NCBI GenBank assembly: GCA_902497035.1
Contig: CABVDL010000053.1
Location: forward strand, 1-17,013
Direction of reading: 5' to 3'
Origin: an uncultured Prevotella sp.
GTDB lineage: Bacteria > Bacteroidota > Bacteroidia > Bacteroidales > Bacteroidaceae
DNA: 17,013 nt
Position 1 is the first letter of the stretch. Every line of letters starts with the position of its first letter. Of this stretch, positions 6,965-14,469 are shown in pieces. Both the position numbers and the translations under genes were made by a program. Below the pieces are notes generated by a model. It worked only from the letters and a program-made list of their open reading frames with translations. It was not told where the DNA came from and searched no databases.

Positions 6965-9646
6965 TTAGTTGTTTCTTGTTGGAAGTTGGTCTGTTGTCTC
7001 TTGTGTCGTGACATTGCCGTTGGCGTCGCTGTCACGGAGTATGGATGAGAAGTTGCTTGTTCGCTTTATGTCGCCGAACGCTGTCGTCTCACTACTGCCG
7101 TAGTCGAAAACCACGGAGCCACTGCTGTTGGTGACTGCAAGCTGCGCGTCACTGTTGGCGTTCAACTCGGCCAGTATTGTCCAGTCGCCCACCTTGAAGG
7201 TGTTGCCCTCGCGGGTCACCGCAGGAGGCGTGACGTTGCGGTCGGCCACTGTCAGTATGGCCAGGAAGCGGGCGTTGGATGTCTTTCCCATTGTAGCCGT
7301 AAGATGCCATTGCGCAGGATACTTTGTGGTATCTACGCCGTCGGCCAAAGGCGAGAAGAACTTGTCGGTCTGACTGTATCGCAGGCTGTCGGAGGTGAAG
7401 AGATGCCCGACGGCAGTGTATGACGCGTTGGTGGTAAAAGTGGACGCCTTGCTGTCGATGTCAAACTGCACCTTGCTATGGAGCAGCCAGTCCCAAGTGA
7501 CGGGCTCCGTGGCACCCAAGTCGTCATAGATGACGACAATGCCCGGGTCGAGCATTAGCACATGGCGACGGTATTTGTTCAGTGGTGTCTTTCCGAACCC
7601 GTACTGCGCCGTCTGACTTATCCCGGCCTTGGCGAATGCGGTCACCCACGTCTCATCGGTACTGATGCCACCATAGGCATGCGACGCGTCACCAAGACAG
7701 TAGCTGATGTGACTGCCACTCAGGCTCCGGGCGATATAGCCATAGCCCTCTGTGGAGAAAGGCTGCCCCTTACCATCGACAAGAATGGTATTGTGGGCGC
7801 GTGTGTGGCGATAGCTCAGCAGGTTGAAGCGGTCGCTGAAATTGAGGTAATAGCCTGAGGTCAGATAGACATTACTTCCATGATACTGCAGGAAGAACGC
7901 ATTCTGGTCGGCAAGCGTGTGGCTGCCGGAGCTGAACGGACTGGACCTGAACGAGAGCGACACATCCTTGCCGACATTAGCCATATTGGTGTGCATCATC
8001 ACCAGTCCCATGTCAGGGTAAACATTCATTTTGTCCATAGTCTGCGGTAGCGTTGAGCCGTAGGTCTTTGAAGAGGACGCCAGTCGGTAAAGCCGTAGAA
8101 TAGGGTCACGCTGCCGGATGCTGCTTATCTTGGAAGCATACCAGCACGCATAGGGGCCATGCAGCTCACGTGCAAGGAAATCGACAAATGCGGCACGCTG
8201 TCTCTGCAAGGTATATTTCAGACTGCCGTCTCCGAACCCCATGCTCTCGGCTCCGGCCATCCACCCGTATGCGAGGCCCTTGCCGGCAGCCTTGTACCAA
8301 GGATGCTGGAGGAAGTCGGACCCCGTGACATAGGAGAAGAGCATCGGCACATAGTAGAGCGTCTCCACATTGTTGATGAAATATCCGGTACCGTTGATCC
8401 ACTCGCCGTCACGGTTCATGCCAGAGGCGGGAGCGCGCGCCGTCCATATCTCGTAGAGGTATTCCAGCAGTTCTTTCATCTCCGTGCGATAGCGCTCGTT
8501 GTCGTAGAGCAGGAGCGCTGCCTGCAAATAGACGCGGTAGTTCTCCTGCCAGTAGTGGTTGTCGAAGACATGCGCCTCCTCATAGCCGCAATTCTTGTCA
8601 TAATAGTAATCCACGACGCGGTACATGGCCTTTTCAATATATTGCCGCTCGCTGTCAGTGAGGCTGTCGTGAAGGAGGTCGTAGACGGGCATGAGGCAGC
8701 GCAGCACGTAAGAAGCCTTAAAGTTGTCGTTGCCCAGATCCAGGATATTGTCCGTCAGCGTCACTGTCGTCAGTTTTTCGGCTATTTTCTTAAGATGTTT
8801 GTAATAAGCCTCATCACGTGTGAAATAGTAGGCCTGCGCCACATATTCGACATACGACATCAACTCCTGCGCCTTGCTGTACGGATTGTCCAAAGCCAAG
8901 ATGGCTGCATCTTTGCTCATGCCGTCCTGGGCGAAAGAGAGAAGATATTTGTAATCGACGGAAGAGGTGCTGACCGTCTTCCGCGCCTCTTCGACAGCCT
9001 TGTCGAGGAAACAGTTCAGACGAGGAAACTGAGTGGGAAGACTTCCGTAGAAAGTATTGAACGAAGGCGTGACAAACTGTGGCTCGTCACCCTTGACGGT
9101 AAAGGTATAGGTCTTGCTCCAGCCCGTCATCGTGCTGTCCGACGACATGGCACGGAAACGCCAGTAGTAAGTGCCTGCGGCGAGAACCTTGTGGAGGTTG
9201 AACATGCACCATTTGCGCACGTCACCGGTCACGGTGGCCGTGGAGGAGAACGAGGGCGTGTCGGACCACTGGAACTGCAAACCCGCATAGCGGTAGTGGT
9301 AGCCCACGGGGACAATCATCGCCGTGGGGTTGACCAGCAACGTGTTCTCCTGCTGCGGATAAGGCCGCGCGCGCATCTTGTCGTGGTAGGACGAGAGCTG
9401 CTCCGGGTAGTGGCCGTCGTCCATGAGGAACACGATGCTGTCCATCGCCGACCAAGGGTAGTAGGCAACTGTTCCCGCATGATGATAGACCGCTATTTTC
9501 CCGCTGTCGCCCAAAGCCACGCTGTCAACGGCCTCAGTAGCACAGCTTATGGCAGTGTCGTTTTTTTGGATTAGCCGCATGACGCGTGTCTGGCCGCAGG
9601 CTGCGGCGGCCGAAAACAGCAACGGAAGGATGATGATGCTTCTCAT
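6965..9646 (-). CDS. DUF4962/heparinase II-III polysaccharide lyase, PL15-like (second of tandem pair)
   Basis: This 893-residue secreted protein is expected to cleave uronic-acid linkages by beta-elimination. Its signal peptide ends near residue 19; AAAACGQ could be a weak lipobox. An extra module at about 20-77 ends AMDSIVFL and resembles N-terminal modules of other Bacteroidetes surface proteins. A beta-sandwich follows (about 100-185; AGTYYWRFRA), then an alpha/alpha toroid (about 205-530) with DNHYWQ (His364) and NGTGYF (Tyr422). The C-terminal heparinase II/III beta domain has SHTLADQNAF (His576) and TRAHNTILVDGKGQ (615-628). The His-Tyr spacing is close to that of the PL15 alginate lyase Atu3025 (H311/Y365, from memory). 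It is a diverged paralogue of the lyase just upstream and overlaps its stop codon as ATGA. Its cleavage specificity is unknown; PL21 or a new family remains possible. Confidence 0.87.
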   Translation of the reverse strand: MRSIIILPLLFSAAAACGQTRVMRLIQKNDTAISCATEAVDSVALGDSGKIAVYHHAGTVAYYPWSAMDSIVFLMDDGHYPEQLSSYHDKMRARPYPQQENTLLVNPTAMIVPVGYHYRYAGLQFQWSDTPSFSSTATVTGDVRKWCMFNLHKVLAAGTYYWRFRAMSSDSTMTGWSKTYTFTVKGDEPQFVTPSFNTFYGSLPTQFPRLNCFLDKAVEEARKTVSTSSVDYKYLLSFAQDGMSKDAAILALDNPYSKAQELMSYVEYVAQAYYFTRDEAYYKHLKKIAEKLTTVTLTDNILDLGNDNFKASYVLRCLMPVYDLLHDSLTDSERQYIEKAMYRVVDYYYDKNCGYEEAHVFDNHYWQENYRVYLQAALLLYDNERYRTEMKELLEYLYEIWTARAPASGMNRDGEWINGTGYFINNVETLYYVPMLFSYVTGSDFLQHPWYKAAGKGLAYGWMAGAESMGFGDGSLKYTLQRQRAAFVDFLARELHGPYACWYASKISSIRQRDPILRLYRLASSSKTYGSTLPQTMDKMNVYPDMGLVMMHTNMANVGKDVSLSFRSSPFSSGSHTLADQNAFFLQYHGSNVYLTSGYYLNFSDRFNLLSYRHTRAHNTILVDGKGQPFSTEGYGYIARSLSGSHISYCLGDASHAYGGISTDETWVTAFAKAGISQTAQYGFGKTPLNKYRRHVLMLDPGIVVIYDDLGATEPVTWDWLLHSKVQFDIDSKASTFTTNASYTAVGHLFTSDSLRYSQTDKFFSPLADGVDTTKYPAQWHLTATMGKTSNARFLAILTVADRNVTPPAVTREGNTFKVGDWTILAELNANSDAQLAVTNSSGSVVFDYGSSETTAFGDIKRTSNFSSILRDSDANGNVTTQETTDQLPTRNN

Positions 9647-12261
9647 ATCTCGAGCTTTGGGGTTTTGTCTGTCAGACGAACTGTCTTTTCGTTTTCCTTA
9701 ATGATGGTTTCCTCTCCTTGATACAATATCTCGGCACCTGTGGCAGTGTCGATGAGATGGAACATACCCTTGCCCTCAGGGCTAAGCCTGAACGACACTT
9801 TCCACGTGCCTGCAGAAATGGTGCGGCCGTTCTTGTCTTTGTTGATGGTGACAGGCACGCGTGCCTTGTCTTTCAGCGCATGGGTGTCAATGATGGTGGC
9901 AAAATGGTAGCGGCGGCTGCCTGGCGACTTTGCGCTGAAATGCCAATGGTTGGCGTTTGGCTTGAACACGCCCTTATCGTCGGCCTTCAGCCAGTTGACG
10001 GCCGGATAGAAGAACTGGTCGGTAACGTCTGTGGTCAGCTTAGTGGGTGCGAAGAGATAAGCGTCGGAAGCGCCAAAGTCGTTGGTCGCCTCAACATGCA
10101 CGAAGTCTTTTCCGCTGTCCATGCTCAGCGGCTTGAGGACGCTGTGCAACAGGTAGGTCCACGTGATGGCCGAGTCGGCCTCAAGCTCGTCGTAGATGAA
10201 GAGCAATCCTGTTTTCCCCATGTTCACCATGTGCCGCCGGTAGGTCTTCACGTGGTTCTTGGTATCCCATCCTGTTTTCGGCGATATTTCCACCTCCGAG
10301 AGTTTGGCACGTTCCTTCCACAGCGGTGAGATGACAGGGCCGTAGGCATTGCTGGCATCACCAAGAACATAGCCGATTTTCTCACCGACGTACCATCTTG
10401 GTATCCATCCGTAGCCTTCGGTTCCAATGCGCTGTCCCATACCGTTGGCGAGGATGGTGTTGTGCGCGCGGGAGGCACGTTCGCAATAGAGCGCGTGATG
10501 GTCGATGAAAGAGGTGTGATGGCCGGAGCTGTAGAAGAGCGACTGCCCGCCGTAGAACGTGTTGAAGGCATTCTGGTTGGCAAGGGCGTGGGAAGTGGAG
10601 CCATAGGGACTGGACCTGAAGCTCCACCAGGCGTTGCGACGCGGATGGGAGAGGTCGGTCATAAACGATGCGAGTCCAGAGTTGGGAAACACATGTCCTG
10701 CGGGAAGCGCTGCCAGTCCGGGACCATTTGGAAGTGGCTTGTCACAGCAGATGCGGAACCACGTGAGGTCGGCTGCCTTAGTAAGAAATACCTTTCGCAA
10801 AAAGCCGGGACTCTTGTCCAGCGTCATGCGGACAAAGTCGGCAGCGTAGGTATTGCCGAGTATTCTGGCAAGCGCGTCAAGATAGCTTATCCTGCCGGCG
10901 TTTGGCACGAGTTTCTCGAGGTGTGCGCTGCCGTTTCCGCCCGACTTTGAGAACGGCGGCTGCTGATAGATGGCATACAGCACGTCGCGGCCGTACCACG
11001 GGTCGCTGAAGAAATTGAAGCCGGAGAGACGCGTATAGAGCAGAGGCACCTCGATGAGCGTGCGGGTGTTGACGGTGAAATAGGAATCGCCGTTATGCCA
11101 TGCGCCGTCATCGTTGAGACCCGGCATGCGCGAGAGCCAGACATTGTAGCAGTAGTCGGTCCACGTGGTAGCCTCGGGCAGGTCGCCGTAAGTGGCAAAA
11201 GCCGCCATGGTAAGGATGCGGAGCGTCATCTGCCAGACGTGATTGTCGGCAATGTGGTTTTCGAGATGATTGTTGTACTGGGCATACATCTTGCCGGCCT
11301 TGTCGCGTATGACATTGAGCAGCGTAGCCCGGTCGTCGTCCGACAGTATATTATAAAAGGTGTCGTAGGCCGTCGTAGCAAGCGACAGGAACGTGGCATC
11401 GTTGAAATCGCCCTTTACCTTGTCGCTCTTGTCCCAATTGACAATCTGGAGAATTCGGTGCAGTGCCTCGTCGGCATAGCGACGGTCACGGGTAAGCACG
11501 TAAGCGCCGGCAAGTGCGTTGCAGTTGCCCTCCTCCTTGTCAATGACACGGCGGCTCTCGCGAGTGAGGTAAGCCTTCACCTGCTGCTCATTCTTCATGT
11601 TTTTGAGTGCAGAGGTGGTGATGTCGTCAACCGACTTCATAGGTGTTGTGAGCAGTTTGTTGGCGGCTGAGATGTACCACTCCCGCTCTTCCTTGCCCAT
11701 GCTTCCGGCTATGATGCTGCTCCACGAGTCAGCCGTAGTCAGGATGCGGGGATGTCCCTGAGGCAGGTTCTTGAGAAGGGCGCTCAACGCAGGCGGGCAA
11801 AACTTATTAGGATTTGCCTTGACGACAAACCTCAGCTGCGCCGACCACCTTACGGCATTGCCGTCAACATAGCCATACTGCCAATACCAGGTGCCGGGTT
11901 GGAAGTCGTTGTCGGGATTGTACATCGGCCACCGGGTATCGATGACCGTAATGCCTTTGCCCTTGCCGTCGGCGGGTATCGGTGAGCGTGAGAAACGCAC
12001 CTTATACGCTATTCGCGACTTATCGACCCTCACTCTCGGAGCATATCCGTCGAGCGGTGAGTCTGCGTCATTGAGACTTGCCTCCATCGGCCACTGCAAC
12101 GATACCTTACGGTCGGCTACCGTATCGCCGTCGAGCGGACTCGGCGTAGCGCGCATCTCGTGCATGAGCGTCTTGGCCTTGATGATAATGCGTGATTGTC
12201 CGGCTGAGGACAGCGCGGTCACTGACAGGGCCGTGAGGAGTATTGTTCTTAGGATTTTCAT
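9643..12261 (-). CDS. DUF4962/heparinase II-III polysaccharide lyase, PL15-like (first of tandem pair)
   Basis: This 872-residue secreted protein has a signal peptide (about 1-22). An N-terminal beta-sandwich (about 50-147) contains SLQWP and PGTWYWQYGYVDG. The linker GHPRILTT at about 169 is typical of DUF4962 proteins. The alpha/alpha toroid has IADNHVWQ (His341) and HNGDSYF (Tyr394), 53 residues apart as in PL15. The heparinase II/III domain has SPYGSTSHALANQNAF (His558) and SRAHNTILANGMGQ (597-610). These conserved residues suggest an active lyase, perhaps exo-acting, since known PL15 enzymes are. It lacks the extra N-terminal module of its downstream paralogue. It starts 15 bases after the sulfatase gene. 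Heparin/heparan sulfate or alginate-like substrates are known for PL15; here the PL12 neighbour favours heparin-type glycans. Substrate is an inference. Confidence 0.88.
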   Translation of the reverse strand: MKILRTILLTALSVTALSSAGQSRIIIKAKTLMHEMRATPSPLDGDTVADRKVSLQWPMEASLNDADSPLDGYAPRVRVDKSRIAYKVRFSRSPIPADGKGKGITVIDTRWPMYNPDNDFQPGTWYWQYGYVDGNAVRWSAQLRFVVKANPNKFCPPALSALLKNLPQGHPRILTTADSWSSIIAGSMGKEEREWYISAANKLLTTPMKSVDDITTSALKNMKNEQQVKAYLTRESRRVIDKEEGNCNALAGAYVLTRDRRYADEALHRILQIVNWDKSDKVKGDFNDATFLSLATTAYDTFYNILSDDDRATLLNVIRDKAGKMYAQYNNHLENHIADNHVWQMTLRILTMAAFATYGDLPEATTWTDYCYNVWLSRMPGLNDDGAWHNGDSYFTVNTRTLIEVPLLYTRLSGFNFFSDPWYGRDVLYAIYQQPPFSKSGGNGSAHLEKLVPNAGRISYLDALARILGNTYAADFVRMTLDKSPGFLRKVFLTKAADLTWFRICCDKPLPNGPGLAALPAGHVFPNSGLASFMTDLSHPRRNAWWSFRSSPYGSTSHALANQNAFNTFYGGQSLFYSSGHHTSFIDHHALYCERASRAHNTILANGMGQRIGTEGYGWIPRWYVGEKIGYVLGDASNAYGPVISPLWKERAKLSEVEISPKTGWDTKNHVKTYRRHMVNMGKTGLLFIYDELEADSAITWTYLLHSVLKPLSMDSGKDFVHVEATNDFGASDAYLFAPTKLTTDVTDQFFYPAVNWLKADDKGVFKPNANHWHFSAKSPGSRRYHFATIIDTHALKDKARVPVTINKDKNGRTISAGTWKVSFRLSPEGKGMFHLIDTATGAEILYQGEETIIKENEKTVRLTDKTPKLEI

Positions 12262-12276
12262 TGCAATTGTCTGTTC

Positions 12277-13641
12277 TTAATCGTTAGGTATCAGCTTGTC
12301 TTTGGTCGCTGTATGTATAGAGGGATGTCTGTCCATCCATCTCCGAAGCAACTTGCGATGATGGCGCAGCACCTCTTTATATTTGTTCTCTACCGCGAGA
12401 TTTCGCATCTCGCCGCGGTCCGTCCTCATATCGTAGAGTTGCTCACGATAGCGTCCTGAGTCATAAAGCACGTATTTATAATCTTTAGTGCGTACCATCC
12501 AGCCGAGCGTTCCCGCAGTCTGCATGAAGTTGGTCTCGGTCACCACAAAGGAGCTGTCGCCATCATGCTTCCCGTCGGCCTCCGCGGTGATGCTTCTGCC
12601 CTTACACCACTTTGGGATTGCGATGCCGGCTGTCCGGCAAATGGTGGGCATGAAATCCTCGCCGTTGTTGACGAGCTGATGACTGACAGTGCCTTTTTGC
12701 TTTCCACCGGGCAGGCAGACAATCAACGGTATGTTGGCAATGCTCTCATAGAGGGCCGTTTTCTGATTCCACTGGTGCTGCGCAGCGCCGTCGCCATGGT
12801 CAGCGGTGAAGATGACAACGGTGTTGCGCCATAGCTTCTGACGGTCTATTTCGTCAACAATCTTGCCTATCTCGGCATCAACGGCCTCAATCAGTCGATA
12901 GTAGGCATTGAGATACCGCCGCCAGTCGTCAGGCGTATAGTCCCACGTGGGATAGAGCAGCTGGCTCTTCGTCTTCTCGTAGCCCAACACCGAGGCGTCG
13001 TAGGGATTGGGATAGAAATTGGCAGGCAGCTGGGGACAGTCGCCGACAGACGGCTCGCTAATCTTCGCCGCAGGCGGATTCTGATGACGGGCATATTCGC
13101 ATATCCCATGAGGATTGTTGAATGAGGCTACGAGGAAGAAAGGCTTCGAGGCATCTCTGTCTCGCAGATAGTCCACCGCGGCCCCGGCAAGTCCGTTGTC
13201 GTCATGGCCGTGCAGATTTCTAAATCCGAAGGCTTCCTTGCCCGGCAGCGAGTTGGTGGGGATATGCCACTTGCCGGAATAGGCGCAGTCGTAGCCAGCG
13301 TCTCTCATCAATGTGCCGAGGGTTCTGCCCTTGATGGAGTCGGGCATTGGGTTCCCGTTCTCCTCCATGCCAATCTCTGACGGCGTGTAGCCCGTAAACA
13401 TTGCGGCGCGCGACGGCCCGCTCAACGGAAAGGCACAATAGGCATTGTCGAAGCGTATGCCGTGACTGGCAATCCTGTCGATGTTGGGTGTGCGCACGTC
13501 CGCATTGCCGGCACAGCTCAGCGCGGTAGCGACATGCTGGTCGGTCATGATGTATATGATGTTGGGCTTTTGGGCTGCAGCCGACAGAGACATCAGTGTC
13601 CCGCAGCCCATCAGCATATTGACCGTAAATCTGTCTGTCAT
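12277..13641 (-). CDS. Family S1 sulfatase, serine type
   Basis: This hydrolyses sulfate esters, or N-sulfate, on sugars. Of 454 residues, about 1-23 form a signal peptide (ending SAAAQ), so it is exported. The start of the sulfatase fold has NIIYIMTDQH, with metal ligands Asp34 and Gln35. The signature is SGPSRAAMFTG (74-84): Ser74 takes the place of the usual Cys and would be converted to formylglycine. Lys124-His126 (SGKWH), TADHGD (Asp281, His282) and Lys294 complete the expected active site. Serine-type enzymes depend on an anaerobic radical-SAM maturase, which is not in this window. It lies 15 bases after the small secreted protein gene and 15 bases before the first DUF4962 lyase. I cannot assign an S1 subfamily or the sulfate position attacked. 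Confidence 0.94.
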   Translation of the reverse strand: MTDRFTVNMLMGCGTLMSLSAAAQKPNIIYIMTDQHVATALSCAGNADVRTPNIDRIASHGIRFDNAYCAFPLSGPSRAAMFTGYTPSEIGMEENGNPMPDSIKGRTLGTLMRDAGYDCAYSGKWHIPTNSLPGKEAFGFRNLHGHDDNGLAGAAVDYLRDRDASKPFFLVASFNNPHGICEYARHQNPPAAKISEPSVGDCPQLPANFYPNPYDASVLGYEKTKSQLLYPTWDYTPDDWRRYLNAYYRLIEAVDAEIGKIVDEIDRQKLWRNTVVIFTADHGDGAAQHQWNQKTALYESIANIPLIVCLPGGKQKGTVSHQLVNNGEDFMPTICRTAGIAIPKWCKGRSITAEADGKHDGDSSFVVTETNFMQTAGTLGWMVRTKDYKYVLYDSGRYREQLYDMRTDRGEMRNLAVENKYKEVLRHHRKLLRRWMDRHPSIHTATKDKLIPND

Positions 13642-13656
13642 CTTCTGTTTGTAGAA

Positions 13657-14133
13657 TTATTCGGCGTAGGTGACTGTCATTCTCACGACATCTATCTCGC
13701 CGCGTCCAGGCTTCTTGGTGAGCGTCACGGCTGTTGCCTCGCCAGTCCAGGTACGTGTCGGCTCGTCGTAGTCGCCGGTGTTGAACTTGTAGTTGATGTC
13801 GTTGTCACCGTTGTCCAGCACCTTTGTGCGGGGTTTGCCTTTGCCGTAAACGAACTCAATGCTTTTTATCGTTTTACCCTTAGACGTGACGGTAAGATTG
13901 TTGCGGGAGAAAATGGACACCCAGCTGCCACTATAAGCCGGCACACCCATCTTGCCGCCCTTGTTGGTGAAGGAAACCGTGCATCCCTTGCCTTCGACGG
14001 TCTTGTTGAGGAGCTCTGTACCTTGCTCCCAACCTTGGGCTGTCAAATTTATCACTTCCTTTGTCTGAGCGTCCGAAAGACTTGGAACCAGTGACATCAC
14101 AAAGATGAGTAACGAATAAATTGATGTTTTCAT
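13657..14133 (-). CDS. Small secreted protein, single copy of an unnamed domain
   Basis: I do not recognise a named family. The 158-residue protein has a signal peptide (about 1-22, MKTSIYSLLIFVM...SDA). The remaining 135 residues are strand-rich and contain no obvious catalytic motif. The mature part matches residues about 24-188 of the 403-residue protein encoded just upstream. Shared landmarks are I-N/D-x-T-x-QGW (28-35), RNN with GKTIKSIEF (78-94), TWT (128-130) and GRGEIDVVRMTVTY (143-156). Even the signal peptides align (MKTxIYSLxxFxM). It is the first gene of the long operon, 15 bases before the sulfatase. A glycan-binding or adhesive beta-sandwich is possible, but that is a guess from size, export and context. 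Confidence 0.82.
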   Translation of the reverse strand: MKTSIYSLLIFVMSLVPSLSDAQTKEVINLTAQGWEQGTELLNKTVEGKGCTVSFTNKGGKMGVPAYSGSWVSIFSRNNLTVTSKGKTIKSIEFVYGKGKPRTKVLDNGDNDINYKFNTGDYDEPTRTWTGEATAVTLTKKPGRGEIDVVRMTVTYAE

Positions 14134-14177
14134 AATTTTTAGGAATTGTTGTTTCTATTGTTTTCTATTCTTCTATA

Positions 14178-14185
14178 CAAAATTA
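14178..14185 (-). promoter_or_regulatory. Bacteroidetes -7 promoter element for the eight-gene operon
   Basis: On the minus strand this reads TAATTTTG, a full match to the Bacteroidetes -7 consensus TAnnTTTG, about 45 bases before the ATG at 14133. No good -33 TTTG is seen at the usual distance, so an activator may be needed. Just upstream, 14188-14192 and 14200-14204 form a 5-base inverted repeat (CTATC, 7-base spacer, GATAG) that could be a binding site. Confidence 0.55.
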
Positions 14186-14213
14186 TACTATCGTTCTTAG
14201 ATAGCGTTTCTAG

Positions 14214-14257
14214 AAAAAGCGTACGCCCCAAGCAGGATATGGCTTGCTCGGGGCGCA
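14214..14257 (-). terminator. Intrinsic terminator after the 403-residue and 54-residue genes
   Basis: Bases 14245-14257 pair with 14222-14234 across a 10-base loop to give a 13-base GC-rich stem. The two imperfect positions, 30/49 and 23/56, are mismatches on the plus strand but G-U wobbles in minus-strand RNA. This fixes the orientation. A run of five Ts (complement of 14214-14218) follows three bases after the stem. It would separate the upstream two-gene unit from the operon that begins at 14133. Confidence 0.6.
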
Positions 14258-14283
14258 AGTTTGCGGAGTATGGGTTTAATGTC

Positions 14284-14448
14284 CTATTCCCAGCAGGAGT
14301 CCCAGGCGTTCATAGGCTTGGCATAACTGTTGTCTTTCGTGTCTTTGTTTGGCGTGCGGCCGTAAAGCCCGGGGGTAGAATACTGCATGATGCTTTCGGC
14401 TCCTATGGCCCTATTCCTTACCATCGGTTGAACATATCTTTTTTTCAT
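14284..14448 (-). CDS. Small 54-residue protein, MKKxYxxP type
   Basis: The ORF starts at ATG 14448 and stops with TAG at 14284-14286. It begins MKKRYVQPMVRNRAIGAESI and ends AKPMNAWDSCWE. It has no signal peptide or membrane segment, but a polar middle and an aromatic, acidic C-terminus. The opening (M-[KR]-K-x-Y-x-x-P, then a Glu-Ser about ten residues later) matches a style of short Bacteroidales and Prevotella ORFs I have seen, usually annotated hypothetical. It lies 21 bases after the stop of the 403-residue gene, with AAGG about five bases before its ATG. The terminator begins 26 bases after it. Spacing, start context and terminator position all support a real last gene of that unit. 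Its function is unknown. Confidence 0.55.
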   Translation of the reverse strand: MKKRYVQPMVRNRAIGAESIMQYSTPGLYGRTPNKDTKDNSYAKPMNAWDSCWE

Positions 14449-14469
14449 GATGCCTTGTCAGTTTAAAGA

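Noticed and set aside
8159..9574. Long plus-strand ORF of 471 codons
   Set aside because: It lies antisense inside the DUF4962 lyase, has no family motifs, and is explained by the codon bias of the real gene on the other strand.
6965..12261. Alginate as the main substrate, because PL15 includes alginate lyases
   Set aside because: The neighbouring sulfatase, fucosidase and PL12 heparinase III-like gene fit a sulfated, fucosylated or heparin-like polymer better; alginate is not sulfated.
14146..14466. Plus-strand ORF of 106 codons in the gap between the two secreted-protein genes
   Set aside because: It crosses the terminator and lies opposite the better supported 54-residue ORF. Its sequence looks like low-complexity, non-coding translation.
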